NCBI GenBank assembly: GCA_963556495.2
Contig: OY747716.1
Span: 8,987,071-9,051,070, forward strand
DNA from: Valencia hispanica
Lineage: Eukaryota; Chordata; Actinopteri; Cyprinodontiformes; Valenciidae
Direction: 5' to 3'
Length of the DNA: 64,000 nucleotides
A program made the position numbers and the translations under genes. The stretch's first letter is position 1. Every line of letters starts with the position of its first letter. A model generated the notes under the pieces. The model searched no databases, was not told where the DNA came from, and saw only the letters and a list, made by a program, of their open reading frames with translations. Positions 9,839 to 20,476 of this stretch are shown here, piece by piece.

Positions 9839-12301
9839 GGTCTCAGGACTTTAGTCTTTTGTTTTTGTTTTGGTCCCTAACCTCGCATCATGACAATATG
9901 TATCAACAATGACCAATTAATCATTGTGGGGGACTTTAAGATCCATACCGACAACCCCCAAGATAGACAAGCAAAAACATTAGATGATACACTCCATAAC
10001 TTTGGCCTGACCCAGCATGTCAAACAGCCAATACATAATCGAGGACACACTCTGGACTTAATTATTAGCAAAGGTTTAAATGTATCCAACATCTTGGTAA
10101 TTGATATTGCATTATCTGACCATTTCTGTGTTTTCTTTGAAAGTACCATCTCTGCTAAACTATCTAGCCACAGTAAGACCACTATAAAAAAGCGTTTTCT
10201 AGGGGACAGCTCAGTTGTAACTTTTAAACGTATTTTCCCTCCCACCGCATCCCCCTCATCTCCCAACTCGAACTTGGTAAATAAGCTGGTAGATAATTTC
10301 CTTGCGAATATCTCAGCCATCATTGATTCCATTGCTCCAACTAAAGTGAAAATAGTCTTAGATAGAAAGAAGTCTCCGTGGACTAGTTTGGGGGCCTTAT
10401 ACCATGGTTGTCTCCACAGGAGCGGTAGCAGCCCAAGCTCACTCTTCTGGAAGTGGGACTGGAGTTGCAGCTGCTACTGAGAGTTGAAGAGGCAGCTCTG
10501 GGAGGAGTCCTGTAGGTAGCGTAAAGTTCAGAATCATGCTTCACAGATGGTACGTAGGGAAAAAGGGGAATTTCGACGAGCCCAGAGAAAATGGCGGAAA
10601 ACTCGACTCCAGGTTCACTGTGAGAAGAAAGGGAATCGTCCTTTCTGAAATCATCAACAGAAACATTTTTAACCCGCAGACTTTATTTGCAACAGTCAAA
10701 AGACTAACTAATCCTTCAGTGACAGTAGCCCCTGAACTAAATTCTACCAGGCCCTGCTATGAATTTGCCAGCTTTTTCACTGAAAAGATTATGACAATTA
10801 GAGGGTAAATCTGTACCTCAACACCGAACCCACTACCAATGCTATTACAAAACAAAACCAGTGTGGAGAAAATGTCTGAATTCCATGAATTATCCAAAAA
10901 AAACCTTGAAAAAAATAATTGTCCAATTAAGCTCCTCTTGCAGCCTAGATATCCTACCCACAGCTTTTCTAAAGAAAGTTCTTACTATCATTCGGTCTGA
11001 TCTGGTTCAAATTGTTAACTTATCATAAATACAGACTGTAGTAGAATCACAGTGCTGGTTCTGTTGGACCTTAGTGCAGCATTTGACATTGTTGATCATA
11101 AAATACTATTAGAACGACTGGAGAGCTGGGTTGGACTCTCTGGTACAGTACTTGGCTGGCTTGAGTCCTACCTAAAGAACAGAGACTTCTTTGTTTCAAT
11201 AGGAACATTTTCATCAGAACGAACAGAAATCACATGTGGGGTGCCCCAGGGCTCCATCTTAGTGCCTCTCTTATGTAATATCTGCATGCTCCCACTAGGC
11301 CAGATTATAGCAACCAATAATATTACCTACCATAACTACGCGGATGATAATCAGCTTTACATTACAATGTCTTCAGGTGACTTTAAATCCATTCAAACCC
11401 TAAATCAATGCCTCGACCAAATAAATGGATGGGTGTTCCATAACTTTCTCCCGCTGAATAGAAACAAAACTGAAGTAATTATTTTTAGACCTAAAGAGGA
11501 ACAATCAATAGTCAGCACACAGCTTCAATTAATACAGTTAGAAACTACTGATCAGGCCCGAAATCTAGGTGTAGGTGTGGACTCAGACCTGAACTTCCAA
11601 GGTCACATAAAGGCAATCACAAGGTCAGCCTTCTATCACCTGAAGAACATTTCTAGAATTAAAGGACTGATGTCGCATCAGGACCTCGAAAAACTCATCC
11701 ATGTGTTTATCTTTAGTCGGATTGATTACTGCAACCGCGTCCTCACAGGTCTGCCTAAAAAGTCAATCATTCAGCTGCAGCTGATCCAGAACGCTGCTGC
11801 TCGCATACTCACTAGGACCAGGAAAGTAGAGCACATCCCCCCAGTTCGACAGTCCTTACACTGACTCCCTGTAGCTCAGAGAATAGATTTCAAAATACTT
11901 CTACTAGTTTATAAATCATCAAATGGCTTAGCACCAAAATATGTTTAAGACCTGTTGTCACCGTACCAACCACAGAGTCCTCCAACTCTAGCCTACTAAA
12001 CATCTCTAGACTCCAAACCTGAACCAAACATGGAGAACCAGCTTTCAGTTTCTATCATCTAATCTTGAACTGACTTCCTGTCATATGTATCAAATGTGTT
12101 CATGCTCTCTTGCTTTACTGATGTTTCTCTTGCTTAATTGACTTTTAATTTCCAATGTTATATTCTGTTTTTTTCTCTCTCTCTTTCAATCACTAAATCA
12201 TGTAAAGCACCTTGAATTACCCTGTTGTTGAAAGTGTGCTATACAAATAAAATTGCTTTGCAATGCCTTGCAAAGTGTATCAAGAAAATGTCCCCCACAG
12301 C

Positions 12302-12748
12302 TGTGGTGGGAACATTCCTATGTAATTACGATTTAAGTATATAGTCTCTGTCTAGTGATTGCATCTAGGGCGAGATGACAAAGTTAGGGGAAGCAAGCTT
12401 AATATTTCTGATAAAGATGTGTCAGATCACCAGAGAGACAGACGCCGGGGCAGCAAGATAACCTAGGACTGTCTGACCTCGGATGTGCTGGTTCATGCTT
12501 TGCTATCGGACTGCCATGAACCTGTTCTCCATGGGCTGGGTGTGAAGATTGGAGAAGACGTGCTGCAGAGATAAACAGTGATTGCTGAATACTATTTAAA
12601 CTGTTAGATAGGTTGGGTAGGGCGATGCGTGAGTAATCTCTGTCCCCTCCATGTTCTGGTCAGACATGTTTGTATTTAATACTTAAACGCCTTCTGGGAC
12701 TCAGTCTTCTTTTATTATGGAAACTCTGATGTATTTTCTGCCATTACA
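12302..12748 (+). repeat. Solo LTR of the tRNA-Lys-type ERV family
   Basis: About 447 bp, begins TGTGGTGG and ends CCATTACA. It aligns over its length with the LTR at 27612-28053 (shared blocks: gagagacagacgccggggcag, tttaaacgcct-type and tttattatggaaactctga-type ends). It interrupts Tc1 2 between its cccccaca and ccattacacc blocks. The flanking 4 bp are CAGC and CTCC, a weak candidate duplication. Confidence 0.85.
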
Positions 12749-12753
12749 CTCCA

Positions 12754-13245
12754 TTACACCACCACCACCAGCCTGAACCATTGATATAAGGCAGGATGGA
12801 TCCATGGTTTCATGTTGTTGACGTTTTGGTGAGCCTGTGCGAATTGTAGCCTCAGTTTCCTGTTCTTAGCTGACAGGAGTGGCACCCGGTGTGGTCTTCT
12901 GCTGCTGTAGCCCATCTGCCTCACGGTTTGACGTGTTGTGCGTTTAGAGATGCTCTTCTGCATACCTTGGCTGTAACGAGTGGTTATTTGAGTTACTGTT
13001 GCCTTTCTATCAGCTCGAACCAGTCTGGCCATTCTCTGAACTCTGGCATCAACAAGGCTTTTTCACTCACAGAACTGCCGTTCACTGGATATTTTCCCTT
13101 TTTCGGACGATTCTCTGTAAACCCTAGAGATGGTTGTGCGTGAAATTCCCTGTAGATCAGCAGTTTCTGAAATACTCAGACCAGCCCGTCTGGCATCAAC
13201 AACCATGCCACGTTCAAAGTCACTTAAATCTCCTATCTTCCCCAT
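12754..13245 (-). pseudogene. Tc1 transposase 2, N-terminal half
   Basis: DNA-binding half of the split transposase. 13245-13063 reads MGKIGDLSDFERGMVVDARRA followed by SISETADLQGISRTTISRVY (helix-turn-helix). 13032-12754 continues with the second DNA-binding part (TVRQMGYSSRRPHRVPLLSA, LRLQFAQAHQN). The two blocks are in different frames, and sequence between the second block and the catalytic half (around the first Asp) is partly missing. Confidence 0.85.
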
Positions 13246-13848
13246 TCTGATGCTCGGTTTGAACTCCAGCAGATTGTCTTGACCATGTCCACATGCCTAA
13301 ATGCATTGAGTTGCCGCCATGTGACTGGCTGATTAGAAATTTGTGTTAACAAGCAGTTGGACATGTGTGCTTCATAAAGTGGCCGGTGAGTGTATATCCC
13401 CAGTAATTTTTATACTTTAATCTGTTATTTTAATCTTCCTTCCAGTGTTTCCTTTGTGGGTTCCTTTCCTCTTCCATGGGAGCGGTGGTCGACTGTGGCT
13501 GTATGGGTGCTCTCCAGGTAACTCTTGGGTGGAGGTGGGGGTCTTGGCCTCGCCTCCTCTGGGTGGCCTGAGTGCCCCGGCTGCTGCGGATGATCTGCTG
13601 ATGCAGATGGCATTTCCTTACCTGACTCATCTGCACTTGGCTCAGTGTCCTTTTTATTGTTGTTCTGAAGTGTTTGTGTGCATGGGAGATGGGTTGGGGG
13701 GAGGGGGGTATAACTGTGATTGTGCTTTTAAATCTGTGGGTAAAGGATGGTAATATGGTTTATGTAGGGTCATATTAATCTGTAAAGCACTTTGAGTTGC
13801 AACTCTTGTATGAAAAGCGTTTTATAAACAAATTTTGATTGATCGGTT

Positions 13849-15637
13849 CAATAAACCATTTTAGGTTTAATATGGTAAATAACCTATAATTGTATAGCGC
13901 TTTATCCAGTCCAGAGGACCCAAAGCACTTCACACCACATTCAGTCATTCACCCATTCATGCACACATTCACACACCGGTAATGGTAAGCTACATTGTAG
14001 CTACAGCTGCCCTAGGGCGCACTGACAAAAGCGAGCCTGCCAAACACTGGGGCCCCTGACCACCACCAGTAGGCAAGGTGGGTGAAGTGTCATGCCCAAG
14101 GACACAACGACCAAGACAGACAGAGCACCATCTTACAAGGGTGGAGAATCTTTTTATAACTTATCCATTTAAATGTAATTTGAGCTTGACATTTTGAATA
14201 ATAAGGGTCATGTCCTTTTGATTGTCACATCTCAGATGAGCTGTCAGTGCTAGCGCTGGTGGCTAGCGGCTCATCCCCCCATGCTTGCTCCAGGAAAGGC
14301 CACAGCCTCGGCCTCACGTTTAAAAGTCTATGCCATGTTGTTTCTCTAAACTTAACCATCAGTTACATCTGCAATGTTTATTTGTGCTCTGATGTTAATC
14401 GTGCACTTATTGGACAAAGATGACTTGCTGTGGTAATGATTGCGGCCTGTCCAAGAACTCTCTGCTCCATTTCTTTCGATAAATAATATTATATTTCTGC
14501 TGTGCATTTCAGACTATGCTGCTTGGTTAAACATGTGTTAAACTGATCACATTTCTTCTTTACTTTACATATGATTATCAAAACTTGTTTTAATTAAAAT
14601 TCACATAGTTTTTGTGAAGGTTATGGACCAACAAGGCTTCATGATTTTATTTGACAAAATTATTAAATCTACCTAGAAGGCAGAGGGATAGAGTCACTTA
14701 ACCAGAATTTTCTGGCTAAAACTGCCCACCAACCTCTGTTAGCTTCGCTTAGCTCCGGGTTAGCTAAGTTAGCTTGTAGCTACATCGGCTCAGAATTTAA
14801 TGGGTGTCAATCATCTGCCCCCACCCTCACAGCCCCACTCTAAGCTTCACCTCTTTGCTCATTGTTTGTATTTTCCGGGAGTGACGAGATGCATGATGCA
14901 GCCAACATGGTGAGAACCGCCCATTGAGCTTCAATTCAGCTCTTCAGAAACCTAATTCAGTGCATCATATTCAAAATGATTATAGGTAATAATGTCTGAA
15001 TAATAATGTTTATACAAGCTTAAAAATAATAAAGATTGGTGAGCAAGGGTGTTCAAAGTTTTCAAAGAGGGCTTAATAAAGGCCAGTGATGATCTTGCGG
15101 TGTCACGCCAAAATAAAAGCAGGGCAGTAATATAAAAGGGGACGGGGCCTATACTGAGTTACAGACATCAGACACCCAGATATTGTCGTAAACATAAATT
15201 GATTAATGCAAGTAACTAGTTAAACCTATTTTTCTTAATTGATCATTTATTCAAAATTAAATCCGCATGAAAAGTGGTAACGTAGCATCTTTATAAATTC
15301 TGAATAGAAGGAGCTGCTGCAGAAAGCAGGAAATGAAGAAAATCCCTCACTGATTAACGACTCATTTAACATTTTGGCTGAATTACTGACCAAATAATAA
15401 TTCACTGCCCTTCCAGAATATAATAAAGTGTGCCTATGCTTTTGAAGTGAATTACTTAAAATAAATATAAGGAGCATAAATTAGGACCTACATGTTCAGT
15501 AACAAAGACATTATGCATGTAAGACAATGCACACTTGCATATAGCCACTATTAAATAGATAAAAACTACAACATGCAAGTACTTTATCCTACATCTTTCA
15601 TCAATGCACTGTCTGAGATACTCCTGTGTCTGCCAGT
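13849..15637. other. Gene-free region with old interspersed repeats
   Basis: 13870-14130 is a fish-type interspersed repeat (tgtatagcgctttatcc, caaagcacttcacacc, a cattcacacaccgg core). About 14690-14960 resembles the body of a non-autonomous DNA transposon rich in gctagcttagct-like sequence. The rest is AT-rich with no coding sign. No tRNA or gene is seen. Confidence 0.45.
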
Positions 15638-16257
15638 TTATATATATATTCTTCTGATATATTCCTTTGATACATATGGTCTTGATCCTGTCTCTGTATT
15701 CTCTGGTCTCAGTACAGTCTTGGTCTTGGGTGGTGTGGTCTTGACTACGACTGATTTCAGATTCTTAGGTGGGCCAGTACCTGGGTTGGGTTCAGACTGT
15801 TGAGCTTGAGTGATGGGTGGAAAGATGGATTCAGGAAGGGGTTCTTCTTCATCAGGTGCATACACTCTGGAAAGGGAGTTTGTTTTTCTCCAGGTTCAAC
15901 CTATTCTTCTCATATCGCCTCGGTTGCAAGAATACAAAACCTGAGACCAGCCTGACTGACATAGCTTGAGTTTTTTTAGCAGTTTGAAGGTAGGCTAGAA
16001 TCTTGTAGTAGGTCCAAACCAGCACTGGGAGAACGCTTCCCTCCATCCAATGGCACCATTCCTCCAGCATGAGTTTGATGGCGAGGAGTTCTCTATCTCA
16101 CATGTCTTAACAACTTTCTGTTGGGGAGAGATGACAAGAAGAGAAGGCACAGGGATAAAGCTTATCATCCGACTAAGAACGTTAGGAAAGGACGGCTTTG
16201 ACACCAGTGCTGGAGGTATCAACCTCGAGAATGAACTGATGTTCAGGATTAGGTTAG
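15638..16257 (-). pseudogene. Ty3/Gypsy pol fragment: RNase H and following linker
   Basis: On the minus strand 16257-15950 reads the RNase H domain of a vertebrate Ty3/Gypsy (sushi/Tf1-like) pol. It shows FILEVDTSSTGVKAVLS with the first catalytic Asp, [19 protein letters not shown], and [16 protein letters not shown], where the usual VWTDHKNL Asp is replaced. 15865-15638 continues with [16 protein letters not shown], the position after the DALSR end of RNase H. Stops and frameshifts are present, and the RT and integrase are absent. Such an element could have supplied enzymes to elements A-D, but that link is inference. Confidence 0.7.

Positions 16258-16260
<3 letters not shown>

Positions 16261-16343
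<83 letters not shown>
16261..16343 (+). repeat. (AATC)n microsatellite, tail of a minus-strand LINE
   Basis: About 20 AATC units. Read on the minus strand it is the (TTGA)n tail of the LINE fragment that follows. Confidence 0.95.
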
Positions 16344-16345
<2 letters not shown>

Positions 16346-17030
16346 CTTTATTATTAAGCACTTTTCATACAATGAAATGCAGTTGAAAGTGCTATACAAA
16401 GTTAAAAATGTACCCTACATGTATATCGAGGGAGCCAGCTGCACCAGCAGCAGCAGATTAACAGCAGCAGCCGAGGCTTTAACCCAGGTCCGGGACCCCA
16501 CCTCCACCCAAGCACTACTCGGAAACTGCCAACCACCACCCCCGATACAGAGGGAACACTGGAAGAATATGACTATTAATTTGTGTAAAATAAAAGGGTA
16601 AACATGTTAAAATAAATGAATAGGTAAATTACATAAGTAGAAGATAGATAAATGTGTGAGCAAATAAATAAATAAAAGTAAAATAAAATTAACGGGATAA
16701 ATACAAGGCCAAAAAGCAATTAAAACATTGGGGCAGATAAAAAGGCAATAGTCAGTTAAAAGCTAGGCTAAAAAGATGAGTCTTGAGCCTGCTCTTAAAA
16801 ACATTAAGGTTCTCTGCGGCCCTGAGGTCCTCCAGCAGCCTGTTCCAGAGGTGAGGGCCATAATAATGGAAAGACGCCTCACCATGAGTGTGTGTCCTGA
16901 CTTTAGGGATGACGAGGAGACGGCTGCCAGAGGAGCGCAGAGACTGCGAAGGTTCATACGGTAAAAGCATTTCAGAAAGATATGAAGGCCCAAGATCATT
17001 AAGACACTTAAAAACTATCTAAAGAACCTT
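16261..17030 (-). mobile_element. L2-like LINE family 2, 3' end
   Basis: Minus-strand copy of the same family as 4454-5384/13397-13848. The coding end at about 16999-16752 (YYGPHLWNRLLEDLR, FKSRLKTHLFSLAFN) is the C-terminus of ORF2. Then a 3' UTR with a tccagtgttccctctg block precedes the tetranucleotide tail. It is 5'-truncated near 17030, which is usual for LINEs. Confidence 0.8.
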
Positions 17031-18116
17031 AACAAGAATAGATGCATTAGAGAACATTTCTTTGAGTAGTTTGATTTAGGTTGCCCTGAACAGGCAGCGA
17101 TAGTCGGGGACATAGATTTGAGGTGGAGTGTTCCGTCAACCTCCCAGTATCTATTGGCGTACCCTCTCTTTTAAATCAGGGCTTGATGGCTGAACTGAGC
17201 AGACATCATGAGTTTAGATCTGGGTGCGTCGTTCAGCAAATGATCTAGCTAGGTCGTCTGCTGGGTCAGATTGTGAGAACATGACACATGACAGAGTGTT
17301 CTGTCATGTTTGATTAAAGCTTTCTGAACAACATTCAGAACACCACTAGGGAGACCAGTTGTACAATTATAAAACCATTTATTGTAAAACAGAATGATGG
17401 AAGATCTCTGGTACCAGGAATTCTGCATGGAGGAATGGAGAGATCAAGAACTGCAGGATGGGAAGTCCAGAGGTGAGTAATAATCTTGAATTTTAACTGA
17501 ACATTTGATAGTACTCAGGATCGGCTTATTTTTCAGGTGGTGGAGTTGATGCTGGGGAGGAATAGCTAGAAGTCCAGGATGTCAGCAAGATCTGCCTGAG
17601 GGGTTCTGGGAGACACAGAGTTGGAAGATCCTGTGAGTGAGGATTGAGTTCTGAGGGCGGACAGGCAGAGCTTGGAGCTGGAGAAAGGACAAAGGTGAAC
17701 CAGGAGATGGAGGGCTGTCAGACATGGACAGTGAGGACCAAAGCTACAGCGAAGGTGGAGAATGGATCCCAAGGAGATTACTGGAGAAGAACCACGGTGT
17801 GGACACGAAGAAACCTTGGGAGGAGCACAGGTAAGGTTTAGCAAGGTATTTTACAGAAGGAAATGAACAGTTAAAAGTCACAAGGAGAAACAGAAGGCTA
17901 GAGGTTATGCAAGACTCAGGCATCGAAGGTCTGATAACCAGCTTCCATTATTCAGCCACTGATGAACCTCAATGCAACGTAGCTATGAGAAACTTCCAGG
18001 CACAGCTGTTTAGTAAGTAAACAGCTGTAATTTTATTTAGTTGAGTCTAGCTTGATGCACAAGTCCTTGACTTGAGCAGGACCCCTTTTGAAGATACCTG
18101 GAAAAGTGAAAAGGGG
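17031..18116. other. Gene-free region
   Basis: No reading frame with a recognisable product. A 10-bp perfect hairpin (acatgacaga/tctgtcatgt) lies at about 17289-17312. A 37-bp block at about 18010-18046 recurs at about 21477-21513 (shared end ttttatttagttgagt). Confidence 0.5.
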
Positions 18117-18130
18117 AGGTAGATAGACAA
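18117..18130. repeat. Target duplication, left copy (Penelope-like element)
   Basis: aggtagatagacaa, identical to 20463-20476, bordering the Penelope-like element. Confidence 0.85.
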
Positions 18131-20462
18131 CATCTATTAAAAGAAGGGTTTTCTTATGGTGAGATCTCTTTAAAAGAGACAATATTTTTAATGAATGAAC
18201 ATCCACCTAGAGGATCATTATATATTGCCAAAAATACATAAAAACTTAATGCAACCTCCAGGTAGACCCATTGTGTCAGGAATTGGAAGCTTAACTGAGA
18301 GAATATCAAGCTTTGTGGATTTCCATAGCAATAATTTTGTACCAAACTTGAAATCTTATGTAAAAGATAGCTCACATTTTCTTATGCTCTTGAAAGAGCT
18401 CCCAAAACTAGATTCCGATATTATTATGTGCTCTCTTGATATTGAATCTTTATACACAAATATTAATCATGAGCATGGTCTTACGTCATTGGAATAGTTT
18501 CTTAACACTAGATCCAGAAACTCTCCCTCCACCTCTTTTATAATTAAACTGACTGCATTTGTCCTACAGAGGAATTTTTTCTTTTTCAAAAATACCCCTT
18601 ACCTCCAAATATCTGGAACGGCCATGGGCACCAAAATGGCTCCTAGTTTTGCTTGTCTGTTTGTCGGACATTTGGAAGAACTAATCTTATATGATAAACA
18701 AAAAATAATAATTTTTTACCATATATTATAACCTAGAAAAGGTATATAGATGTTATAGTTTTACTCTGTAATGGATCAGTGACTAACCTATTGGAATTCT
18801 TGCAATTTCTACACGGACATTTTGCAGGCCTCCGTTTCACCCTAGAATATAACACAGAAACAATCAATTTCCAAGATATTCAAGTCACAGAAAGAGGAGA
18901 ATGTTTAATTACCTCACTTTATTATAAACCTACAGATCGAAACACTTTACTTCATGCCAACAGTTACCATCCGATTCACCCTAAAAAGAGTTTACCTGTA
19001 AGCCAACTTACCAGGCTTAAACGAATATGCAAAATACCAGAACAATATCATGAAAATAAAGTTAAAATGCTAAATAAATTTAAAGAAAGAAACTACAATG
19101 AGGATTGGTTGAAATCTGCTGAAAAGAAAGTTGACTCCAAAAGCAGGAATTCATATTTGTAAACCAAAAAATAAATTACAAACTAAGTCCAAGTTTATAT
19201 TCTGTACCACCTTTACACCCAAAACTGAAAATATCAAAAATATAATTTTAAAACACTGGCATATTCTTCAGTTTGATCCAGATTTACAATACACTTTTAG
19301 AGAACAACCAATGATAACCTACAAGAGAGGAAATGATATTAAGGAAAGAATTGCCAGAGCCTCTCAGATCTTTAATACCTCAGAAACATCTCGGATAACT
19401 CACAACTTAATTGGTCACTTTAAATGTGACAATTGGATAAGTTGTCAATATACTAAGAATAATTTTTTTTTCAAACATCCGATCAATAATAAAACAATAA
19501 CGATAAGAGATTTTATTACCTGCAAAACAAAAAATGTAGTTTATATGATACAGTGTCTATGCAACAAACTCTATATAGTGGAAATTTCCTGTGCTCTAAA
19601 AAAATCGAATCACTGAACATAGAAGCTCTATTAAGAAGAATGACCCAAACAGTCCGGTTGCAAGACATTTCAATGAGAAACACTATGGCGCACCTCTATT
19701 TTATTTTTGGAATTAAAGCTATAAAAATCGATCCCAGAGGTGGTAATGTAAATATCATTAAGAAAAAGACGGAAGCATTCTGGATGTTTAATCTAAAGAG
19801 TTTATTCCCTATAGTCATGGATGAGGATTTACTGATCAATGAGTTTATTTAAGAAAAATATATTTTTCAAGTACCCTTTGAAAAATATACACTGTATTTT
19901 CCCATGTATACTATCTAGATGTAAATTCTTTAGATGTTGTTATCCCTTCGGGGGTGTTTTTATCCTTTCAAGGGTGTTTTTAATGAATTATCTAAGTCTA
20001 TGGTAATGCACTTTTCATGGTTGTTCATATTTATTTTTCATTTTATTTTATTCATACTTATTTTTCATTTTATCTCATTTTATTTAAATTTATTTTCACA
20101 TAGATGTTCTTCTTTACTCTCACAGTTGTCTGTCTTTTTAGACATTCTTAATCATGGCCATACATTTGTGACCCAATCAAATTTACATTATCACCCCCAC
20201 TCCTTGATTGGTGGATTAACTTGTGTGTCAACAGATGATTGTCTCATTGATGGCACTGAGGTAGTACATTTAAACTGTGCTTGTTTGTTGCTTTTTTCTA
20301 AATGACCCTGATGAAGGCCACATAGCGAAACGCGTCGGTCTGTCTTGTTTCCTTGCACTTCCAAGAGTTGCCGGAGCCTCTATCTCACTCAACCTTTGAT
20401 CTTTACCATGCACCTTGCCAGTGGGTGAAGTTGTGCCAGCCAACGTTTATCATTATTTTTTC
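18131..20462 (+). mobile_element. Penelope-like element, 5'-truncated
   Basis: About 2.3 kb with a 14-bp perfect target duplication on both sides (18117-18130, 20463-20476). It encodes the C-terminal two thirds of a PLE polyprotein. The 3' non-coding end has gatgaaggccacatagcg followed by aaacgcgtcgg (20312-20338), a sequence I associate with the 3' ends of such elements. The clean TSD says this truncated form is what inserted. Confidence 0.88.
18195..19640 (+). pseudogene. Penelope-like RT and GIY-YIG endonuclease, frameshifted
   Basis: PLE protein that reverse transcribes element RNA and cuts target DNA. In order: YILPKIHKN, PGRPIVSGIGSLTERIS and CSLDIESLYTNI (RT fingers/palm, 18200-18470); GTAMGTKMAPSFACLFVG (about 18620); then the catalytic box, here YIDV instead of YIDD (about 18745); the thumb with YYKPTDRNTLLHANSYHP (about 18930-18980). 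At the end comes NVVYMIQCLCNKLYIVE (19535-19585), where the GIY-YIG domain sits (usually C.Q.YVG.T). It has several frameshifts and a lost catalytic Asp, so it is inactive. Confidence 0.88.
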
Positions 20463-20476
20463 AGGTAGATAGACAA
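20463..20476. repeat. Target duplication, right copy (Penelope-like element)
   Basis: aggtagatagacaa, identical to 18117-18130. Confidence 0.85.

Larger units (their letters stand above)
7499..9856 (+). pseudogene. Element B Gag-like tandem-repeat protein
   Basis: Starts MTERTSPLLDPAAD; the DPA start resembles fish Ty3/Gypsy Gag starts. The first ~120 aa look globular (an INHLLRVQPYLEKLGLGEMLEEA helix-like stretch), followed at residues 121-137 by KEENLFEFFYGDRMDYL, a motif shared with element C. Then come about two dozen 14-aa units (SAGGVWEDTPRVPV, later SAEGVQGDTPRAPD) and 10-aa units (PGSSSPAPSP, then SSPASQVPAL), ending VPAPSSLVSGL and a stop at 9856. One shift near 8095 moves the repeats to another frame, and the last part needs a further shift and has a TAG near 9084. 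No enzyme motif is visible. Function is unknown; a particle protein is my inference. Confidence 0.6.
6904..9895 (+). mobile_element. LTR element B (non-autonomous, self-primed type)
   Basis: Inserted in the L2 endonuclease frame with a perfect 5-bp target duplication ATATG at 6899-6903 and 9896-9900; the minus-strand L2 copy shows the uninterrupted site. The 5' LTR is complete (601 bp). The 3' LTR is reduced to its last 25 bp or so (ggtccctaacctcgcatc, then atgaca). The internal part encodes one repeat protein and no enzyme. Since the right border still carries the TSD, the 3' LTR was lost by an internal deletion or the element inserted in this form. Confidence 0.88.
6481..11990 (+). pseudogene. 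L2 ORF2 (endonuclease-RT), interrupted and frameshifted
   Basis: ORF2 of an L2-clade LINE. The AP-type endonuclease N-terminus (INIRSLSGKSFLINDF-like, TWL, GGGVATIFH) lies at 6500-6900, and its C-terminal part (IIVGDFKIHTDNPQDRQAKT, LDLIISKGL, ALSDHFCVFF) lies after element B at 9896-10140. The RT domain at 11052-11864 has LLDLSAAFDIVDHKIL, GVPQGSIL and the catalytic YADD (NYADDNQLYI). The endonuclease and RT are separated by a degraded linker containing stops near 10390-10535. It is inactive because of element B, frameshifts and the 5' truncation. Confidence 0.88.
5862..12274 (+). mobile_element. L2 LINE (plus copy), inserted in Tc1 2 and interrupted by element B
   Basis: 5'-truncated L2 that starts in the C-terminal part of ORF1 (5862-6050 matches the reverse complement of about 48590-48720). 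It carries an endonuclease and RT frame and ends in a 3' UTR (tgttgaaagtgtgctatac) with a (CTTTG/CCTTG)-type tail. Both ends are bordered by a near-identical 15-16 bp target duplication (gcaaagtgggtccaag at 5846, gcaaagtgtatcaag at 12270). Element B sits at 6904-9895 and a hAT-like fragment at about 6180-6480. Confidence 0.85.
5385..13396 (-). mobile_element. Tc1-like transposon 2 (outer), split by an L2 and a solo LTR
   Basis: The left TIR at about 5387 (cactcactggccactttatt) and the right TIR ending at about 13395 (its complement reads cactcaccggccactttat) belong to one well-known fish Tc1 type. The transposase halves (5421-5849 C-terminal, 12754-13245 N-terminal) are on the same strand and in the right order, and the interruption falls between caaagtgggtccaag and caaagtgtatcaag. 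One Tc1 was therefore split by a later L2 insertion rather than two separate fragments being present. Confidence 0.85.
4454..13848 (+). mobile_element. L2-like LINE (family 2), interrupted; parts 4454-5384 and 13397-13848
   Basis: Two plus-strand pieces of one LINE copy separated by a Tc1 nest. The first carries the end of the reverse transcriptase frame. The second is 3' UTR ending with a cttgtatgaaaagcg... stretch and a TTGATTGAT tail. A related minus-strand copy at 16261-17030 shows the same coding end and 3' UTR uninterrupted, which supports joining the two pieces across 5385-13396. The upstream end is cut by element A. Confidence 0.75.

Noticed and set aside
16050..16601. 183-aa frame with (QSIN)n
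   Set aside because: Produced by the AATC microsatellite across a LINE tail and antisense Gypsy RNase H sequence.
17289..17312. TGACA/TGTCA hairpin as a junction of two A/B-type LTR ends
   Set aside because: Only about 10 bp match the LTR ends and neighbouring sequence does not resemble LTR interiors; chance is likely.
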